From the NCBI GenBank assembly GCA_017615445.1, contig JAGAAD010000041.1:1-12356 (forward strand): a stretch of DNA of 12,356 nt, given 5' to 3'. Each line of letters opens with the position of its first letter. Positions within the stretch are counted from its first letter, which is position 1. Source of the DNA: Bacteroidales bacterium (GTDB lineage: Bacteria; Bacteroidota; Bacteroidia; Bacteroidales; UBA932). Of the stretch, positions 9,056 to 12,356 are shown one piece after another. Made by a program: the position numbers and the translations under genes. The notes under the pieces are model-generated. The model was not told the DNA's origin. It made no database searches and saw only the letters and a list, made by a program, of their open reading frames with translations.

Positions 9056-10128
9056 TACGCGTGCAGTTTTTCAAACTCCTGCATGCAGGCCACGAGGGCT
9101 TCCACGTCCTCGAGGGTGCAGGCGTTATAGATCGATGCGCGGAATCCGCCCACGCTGCGGTGGCCCTTCAGGCCGACCATGTCGTGCGCCTTCGCGAAGG
9201 CGAGGAACTCGTCCTGCAGCTCTTCGTGGCCGGGGGCCATCACGAAGCAGACGTTCATAATCGAGCGGTCTTCCTTCGCGGCCGTGCCCACGAACAGCGA
9301 GTTGCGGTCTATCTCGGCATACAGCGCGTCCGCCTTGGCCTGGTTGCGCACCTTCATCGCCTCGACTCCGCCCTGGTTCTTGATCCAGTGCAGGGTCTGG
9401 TTCATCACGTACAGCGGCAGCACCGGAGGGGTGTTGAACATGGAGAGTTTGTCGATATGCGTGTGCAGATCGAGCATGGTCGGGATGTACCTGCTGACCT
9501 TGCCGAGGGTGTCCAGCTTGATGATGGCGAAGGTGCAGCCGGCAGGGCCGACGTTCTTCTGCGCTCCGCCATAGATCATGGCGTACTTCGAGACGTCCAC
9601 CGGGCGGCTCATGATGTCCGAGGACATGTCCGCGATGAGGGGAACGGGGCTGTCGAAGTCCGTCTTGATCTCAGTGCCGTAGATCGTGTTGTTTGTGGTG
9701 ATATGGAAATAGTCCACGTCGCTCGGGATAACGAAGTCCTTCGGGATGTACGAATAATTCTTGTCTGCCGAGCTGGCGAGGGCGTACGCGTCTCCATAGG
9801 CCTTCGCCTCCTTCAGGGCTTTCTTCGCCCAGACGCCCGTCTCCAGATAGGCCGCTTTCTTCTCCAGGTAGTTCAGAGCCACGAAAAGGAACTCCATGCT
9901 CGCTCCGCCGGGCAGGAAGACTACCTCGTACCCTTCCGGGATGTGGAGTATCTCCTTCCAGAGGGCGCGGGTCTCGTCCATCACGGCGTCCCACTCTTTC
10001 GTCCTGTGAGAAATGCAAAGCAGGGACACACCCGTCCCCGCAAAATCCTTAATCGCATCGATTGTCGCGTCCAGCGCTTCCTGCGGAAGCAGACAGGGAC
10101 CGGCATTGAAAACGTGTTTTTTACCCAT
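9055..10128 (-). CDS. serC: Phosphoserine aminotransferase
   Basis: This 357-aa PLP enzyme converts 3-phosphohydroxypyruvate plus glutamate to phosphoserine and 2-oxoglutarate, the step after SerA; it may also serve pyridoxine synthesis. The N-terminus [12 protein letters not shown] (8-19) is typical. The substrate-binding SHRTKEW is at 40-46, the phosphate-cup LPGGASMEF at 72-80, [11 protein letters not shown] at 143-153, and Asp167 (ADMSSD) should bind the PLP ring nitrogen. The Schiff-base lysine is Lys191 in [11 protein letters not shown]. The ATG at 10128 lies 13 nt after the yigZ stop in an AT-rich leader without a purine-rich Shine-Dalgarno. Its stop TAA overlaps the serA ATG, so SerC and SerA are probably made together. 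The length matches the family and I see no damaged motif. Confidence 0.98.
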   Translation of the reverse strand: MGKKHVFNAGPCLLPQEALDATIDAIKDFAGTGVSLLCISHRTKEWDAVMDETRALWKEILHIPEGYEVVFLPGGASMEFLFVALNYLEKKAAYLETGVWAKKALKEAKAYGDAYALASSADKNYSYIPKDFVIPSDVDYFHITTNNTIYGTEIKTDFDSPVPLIADMSSDIMSRPVDVSKYAMIYGGAQKNVGPAGCTFAIIKLDTLGKVSRYIPTMLDLHTHIDKLSMFNTPPVLPLYVMNQTLHWIKNQGGVEAMKVRNQAKADALYAEIDRNSLFVGTAAKEDRSIMNVCFVMAPGHEELQDEFLAFAKAHDMVGLKGHRSVGGFRASIYNACTLEDVEALVACMQEFEKLHA

Positions 10129-10141
10129 GATATAGTATAAG

Positions 10142-10750
10142 TTATAAATTTCCGATAGTGAAGTTAGTGATATTTTTAGTTCTTTCCAAGAAATCTTCCT
10201 TCAGGCTCAGGCGCACTCTGACCTGCATCCTGCAGTGCTCTGCGAATTCCTGTCCTTTAGCTGGTAACGCCAGATCCTTGACCACTTTCATCACCTCAGG
10301 CATCTGCTGATAATCGAAACTGATGGCCAGCCATTCGCCCGCGATCTTTTCGATAATTTCCGCTTTGTCGAGAGCGTCTTTTGTGCTGGTTTTGTATGCC
10401 CTGATGAGCCCCGGGATGCCTAGCTTGATTCCTCCGAAGTATCTTACCACGATCACGGCCACGTCACTCAGGCCCGCACTGTCTATCTGCCCGAGGATCT
10501 GCCTGCCAGCCGACCCGGCCGGTTCTCCATCGTCGCTTGCGCGCCAAATATCGCCTGTGTGCCCTATCCTGTACGCCACGCAATGATGTCTTGCATCGTG
10601 GTACTCCTTCCTGGCCTTCTCCAGCAGCGCCTTCACCTCCTCCTCGCTCTCCACCGGATACGCCAGCGCGATGAACCTGCTCCCCTGGTCCTTGAACAGT
10701 CCCTCGGCCGGTCCCGCAATACTCTTGTATGTGTCCTTGATCGCCTCCAT
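10142..10750 (-). CDS. yigZ: YigZ/IMPACT family protein (UPF0029)
   Basis: This 202-aa protein has the signature of the IMPACT N-terminal (UPF0029) domain: [10 protein letters not shown] near 24-33, [11 protein letters not shown] at 53-63, [13 protein letters not shown] at 70-82 and [18 protein letters not shown] around 101-118. The remaining ~75 residues fit the DUF1949 domain. In eukaryotes the related IMPACT regulates the Gcn2 kinase; the bacterial function is not settled, though RNA or ribosome association has been suggested. The ATG at 10750 gives [11 protein letters not shown] and a length close to E. coli YigZ. A TTG six codons upstream (10768) is also in frame but would override a good ATG and the promoter element there. 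It is the first gene of the minus-strand run and is followed 13 nt later by serC. Confidence 0.93.
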   Translation of the reverse strand: MEAIKDTYKSIAGPAEGLFKDQGSRFIALAYPVESEEEVKALLEKARKEYHDARHHCVAYRIGHTGDIWRASDDGEPAGSAGRQILGQIDSAGLSDVAVIVVRYFGGIKLGIPGLIRAYKTSTKDALDKAEIIEKIAGEWLAISFDYQQMPEVMKVVKDLALPAKGQEFAEHCRMQVRVRLSLKEDFLERTKNITNFTIGNL

Positions 10751-10756
10751 ACAACT

Positions 10757-10764
10757 CAAATTTA
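10757..10764 (-). promoter_or_regulatory. Candidate Bacteroidota -7 promoter element for yigZ-serC operon
   Basis: On the minus strand this reads TAAATTTG, an exact match to the Bacteroides -7 consensus TAnnTTTG. It ends only 6 nt before the yigZ ATG, so transcription would start almost at the ATG and give a very short or absent leader. No TTTG box is seen about 19-21 bp upstream, which weakens the call. Confidence 0.4.
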
Positions 10765-10802
10765 ACAATTTTTCCGGAGTTTACCGTGAGTGCCTCCCCG
10801 TT

Positions 10803-10879
10803 TTTCGCACAAGGTGGAAACAAAGGGCTGGGACCTTGGGCATTAGAAGGCTCCTACTAAAATTCCACCTTGTGCAAAA
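10803..10879. repeat. Long inverted repeat around a 43-bp centre
   Basis: The left arm GCACAAGGTGGAA (10807-10819) and right arm TTCCACCTTGTGC (10863-10875) are perfect 13-bp inverted copies. Allowing one mismatch (C10806/A10876), pairing extends three more base pairs to 10803 and 10879. The centre (10820-10862) has no obvious ORF or promoter. The outer AAAA of the right arm is the T-tract (minus strand) of the terminator at 10876-10900. It sits between the 242-aa protein gene and yigZ. It could be a second transcription barrier, a structured RNA, the ends of a very small mobile remnant or a recombinase target; nothing in the sequence decides among these. No U-run follows the stem on either strand, so it is not a standard terminator by itself. 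Confidence 0.75.
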
Positions 10880-10900
10880 CCCCCGGCAAATCGCCGAGGG
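10876..10900 (-). terminator. Rho-independent terminator of the 242-aa protein gene
   Basis: On the minus strand CCCTCGGC (10900-10893) pairs with GCCGGGGG (10887-10880), an 8-bp GC-rich stem with one T-G pair and a 5-nt loop GATTT, followed directly by TTTT (10879-10876). It lies about 28 nt after the stop at 10929, in the right orientation. The T-run is short but the stem is strong. Confidence 0.75.
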
Positions 10901-10928
10901 TATGCACGCTATTAAGGATAATTGTTTT

Positions 10929-11657
10929 TTAGAAGTTCAATGTAAGTCCGAGGCCCGAAGGGGCGGAACCGAGGGAGAGGTTGGTCTTCCCTGCGCCATA
11001 ACGCTGGTTATAATCATCCGCGAAGGCGTGCATCTTACGTGCCCCTTTGATCCAAAGAGGAATTCCTCCAGCCAGACAGGCCACACCGACAAGGCCCCCG
11101 ATAGTCGGACCGGTCTGGCTGGTTTTTCCGAAAGGATTGTCTCCTTTGTTAAAATCGCTTATAATCAAAGACGCGATGAGGGAAAACGACACTGCAGCGC
11201 CGCCGGCAAAAGTGAGCAGGCAGCCACTAGTAATCTGATTCCTTGCTTTCAAGTAATCACTACCATAGAGAGAAACGCCCAGGTAGTCGCGAAACTCATC
11301 GTCATAGATGCGACCGTAGCCATCATAGAAGCGTCCGTGTCGGTAAACTATCGGGCCATAAGGGCCGAAATTGGGATTGCCGTATCCCGGGGCAACGGGC
11401 GCGGACCTGAAGATGTCGGCTGGGGCGAAGACCTTTTCAGTGCCGTTCGCGAACACTATCCTGGCGACCTTATTAACCGACATCCGGTAATCCGGGCCTT
11501 CCTGGTTGTCGAAGGTCTTGTAAAGTATATCGTCGTCTGAGATTTCGAGTATCTTCGCCTCGATAGACTTACCGTCAAAAGTGTGGATGATGTCTTGGGC
11601 ATAACCGCTTACGCACAAAGCCATCATCACTGCAGTCAATACCAATTTTGCTTTCAT
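10929..11657 (-). CDS. Exported/envelope protein of unknown function, 242 aa
   Basis: I do not recognise a named family. The start at 11657 gives a clear signal peptide (residues 1-20, ending GYA before Gln21). The frame is open 30 codons further up, but those residues are not signal-like. Mature residues 22-77 form a small domain (DIIHTFDGKSIEAKILEI, DDDILYKTFDNQEGPDY, VARIVFANGTEKVF). I know this pattern from many uncharacterised Bacteroidota secreted proteins, where it appears to repeat a beta-strand 'use this, then this' layout. A Gly/Tyr/Pro-rich stretch covers 89-118. Two hydrophobic Gly-rich segments (about 142-166 and 185-203) flank a polar loop and could be membrane-spanning, and the protein ends LTLNF. 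Localisation is probably the envelope. The gene is monocistronic: a terminator follows and a divergent gene lies upstream. The function is unknown. Confidence 0.85.
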   Translation of the reverse strand: MKAKLVLTAVMMALCVSGYAQDIIHTFDGKSIEAKILEISDDDILYKTFDNQEGPDYRMSVNKVARIVFANGTEKVFAPADIFRSAPVAPGYGNPNFGPYGPIVYRHGRFYDGYGRIYDDEFRDYLGVSLYGSDYLKARNQITSGCLLTFAGGAAVSFSLIASLIISDFNKGDNPFGKTSQTGPTIGGLVGVACLAGGIPLWIKGARKMHAFADDYNQRYGAGKTNLSLGSAPSGLGLTLNF

Positions 11658-11740
11658 AGAAGTGAGTTTTTCCACCTTTCTGCCACAAATTCCGTACCTC
11701 CATGCTAATGACAAGCGGAGCTGTCCCTTCGACGGCATTT

Positions 11741-11778
11741 TTAACAAAAAATAATCGTCTTTGACATTTCTTTGTTAA
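11741..11778. promoter_or_regulatory. Inverted repeat in the divergent intergenic region (possible operator)
   Basis: TTAACAAA (11741-11748) and TTTGTTAA (11771-11778) are perfect 8-bp inverted copies separated by 22 bp. They lie in the 130-bp gap between the divergent genes starting at 11657 (minus) and 11788 (plus). The arms are AT-rich, so chance is possible. Position suggests a regulator site or a weak hairpin. Confidence 0.35.
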
Positions 11779-11783
11779 CTTCG
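11776..11783 (+). promoter_or_regulatory. Weak candidate -7 element for the pRiA4b-like gene
   Basis: TAACTTCG matches the Bacteroides -7 consensus TAnnTTTG at all but one position. It ends 4 nt before the ATG at 11788, which would make the mRNA leaderless or nearly so. No -33 TTTG is found at the right spacing (TTTG at 11760-11763 is too close), so this is tentative. Confidence 0.25.
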
Positions 11784-11787
11784 TGGT

Positions 11788-12356
11788 ATGATTTATCAGT
11801 TCCGCGTCACTCTGCCCGGTATCAAGGGCTTTTACAGAATCTACAAAGTAAATTCCGTAAACTCATTGTATAGCTTCCACAAGCAGATGCAGGCCGACCT
11901 GGAATTCCCCGCCGACCAGCCGATTCTTTTCAAGGCCATGTCCGGCGAGACTGTCCTTGCGCGCTACGCCCTCGTCAATCTGGGCTTCGGCGTCGTGGAC
12001 GAAGTCCCTATCAGCAGAGCCATCAAGGAAGGCGCTGACCACTTCGAGTACTTCTACGACACGAAAGCGAAGAAGAAAGTGATAATCACCCTCGAGGGCG
12101 AGGAAGCCGGCAACTCCGTCACCTCCCCGACCATGATGAACGACCTTAAAGGCCCTCTTCCCATCGAATTCGAGAACGGCTATGTAGCCTTCGAAGACCT
12201 CCCTCAGGAAAAGCGCCATCTCCCCGGCGAGAAGAGCCCGCTCGACATGCTCCTCGGCGGCGATGACGATGATGACGATGAAGACGAAGATCTCGACGAT
12301 GAAGACGAAGACGACGAGGATGACGAGGAGGGAGACGACGAAACGGAAGAGATTTA
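11788..12356 (+). CDS. Probable pRiA4b ORF-3 / IS1096 passenger-like protein with acidic tail (stop codon cut by window end)
   Basis: From the ATG at 11788 the frame runs 189 codons and ends with TA at the window edge, so the stop is probably completed by the next base. The N-terminus MIYQFRVTLPGIKGFYRIYKV, a following helix that opens SLYSFHKQMQADL (26-38), and DHFEYFYDTKAKKKVIITLE (84-103) fit the layout of the plasmid pRiA4b ORF-3 family: a beta strand, a helix, then an F-x-Y-x-YD strand pair. The match is by eye and distant. Residues 159-188 are extremely acidic (27 of 30 are Asp or Glu). Such tails occur on Bacteroidota members of this family as I know them, but this one is especially pure. 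No transposase or plasmid gene is nearby, so it looks like a resident chromosomal gene despite the family's name. The function is unknown; a soluble cytosolic protein is likely. Confidence 0.65.
   Translation, partial: MIYQFRVTLPGIKGFYRIYKVNSVNSLYSFHKQMQADLEFPADQPILFKAMSGETVLARYALVNLGFGVVDEVPISRAIKEGADHFEYFYDTKAKKKVIITLEGEEAGNSVTSPTMMNDLKGPLPIEFENGYVAFEDLPQEKRHLPGEKSPLDMLLGGDDDDDDEDEDLDDEDEDDEDDEEGDDETEEI

Noticed and set aside
9037..10140. A 367-codon plus-strand reading frame opposite serC
   Set aside because: SerC is intact across the same span; the antisense frame has no recognisable motif or promoter.
10820..10862. The centre of the inverted repeat as an invertible promoter
   Set aside because: At 43 bp it is shorter than the invertible promoters I know, neither strand has a TAnnTTTG element inside it, and no recombinase gene is nearby. 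I kept the repeat but not this reading.
10671..11540. A 289-codon plus-strand reading frame crossing the yigZ start, the inverted repeat and the 242-aa protein gene
   Set aside because: It runs through a terminator hairpin and two well-supported minus-strand genes, and its translation resembles nothing.
11670..11678. A third copy of the hairpin-arm core TTCCACCTT near the start of the 242-aa protein gene
   Set aside because: Only 9 bp match the 13-bp arm and the flanks diverge, so chance is a fair explanation.
11863..12219. A 118-codon minus-strand reading frame inside the pRiA4b-like gene
   Set aside because: It is antisense to a longer frame with a good ATG and family-like layout; the composition is shadow-like.
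12261..12309. A CRISPR-like or tandem array
   Set aside because: There are no regularly spaced identical repeats with distinct spacers here or elsewhere in the window.
12262..12350. The GAT/GAC/GAA-rich end of the window as a simple-sequence DNA repeat
   Set aside because: Codons are mixed rather than tandem identical units and stay in frame as Asp/Glu, so it is better read as the coded acidic tail.

Overview
The window looks like a chromosomal segment from a GC-rich member of the Bacteroidota, most likely order Bacteroidales. This rests on several sequence features: SerA has the Lys-type active site typical of Bacteroides-like enzymes; SerC and SerA sit next to a DUF1015 protein; MetRS carries a KISTS form of the KMSKS loop and a C-terminal tRNA-binding domain; start codons follow AT-rich leaders with no convincing Shine-Dalgarno; and one candidate promoter element matches the Bacteroides -7 consensus TAnnTTTG. 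I cannot assign a family or genus.

Most of the window (positions 10750 down to 1) is one minus-strand run of eight genes in the order yigZ, serC, serA, DUF1015, recQ, dnaG, metG and an OmpA-like lipoprotein cut by the left edge. Seven of them are packed with gaps or overlaps of -4 to +13 nt. The serC/serA (TAATG), serA/DUF1015 (ATGA) and dnaG/metG (ATGA) junctions look translationally coupled. The lipoprotein follows metG after 37 nt. The run combines the first two steps of serine biosynthesis (SerA, SerC), a conserved DUF1015 partner, DNA unwinding and repair (RecQ), replication priming (DnaG), tRNA charging (MetRS) and envelope anchoring (OmpA-like).

Upstream of yigZ lies a 178-bp gap. It holds a Rho-independent terminator for the next gene upstream and, starting at that terminator's T-tract, a 13-bp perfect inverted repeat around a 43-bp centre, which is the most unusual non-coding structure here. 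Next comes a minus-strand gene for a 242-aa exported or envelope protein of unknown function. A 130-bp divergent intergenic region with an 8-bp inverted repeat follows. The right end is a plus-strand gene that resembles the pRiA4b ORF-3 / IS1096 passenger family and has a very acidic tail; the window ends one base short of its probable stop codon.

I did not find a clearly new multi-gene system, CRISPR array, tRNA, rRNA or complete mobile element. The points most worth following are the DUF1015 protein in the serine operon, the Lys-type SerA, the hairpin element at 10803-10879, and the two short-leader or leaderless promoter candidates.
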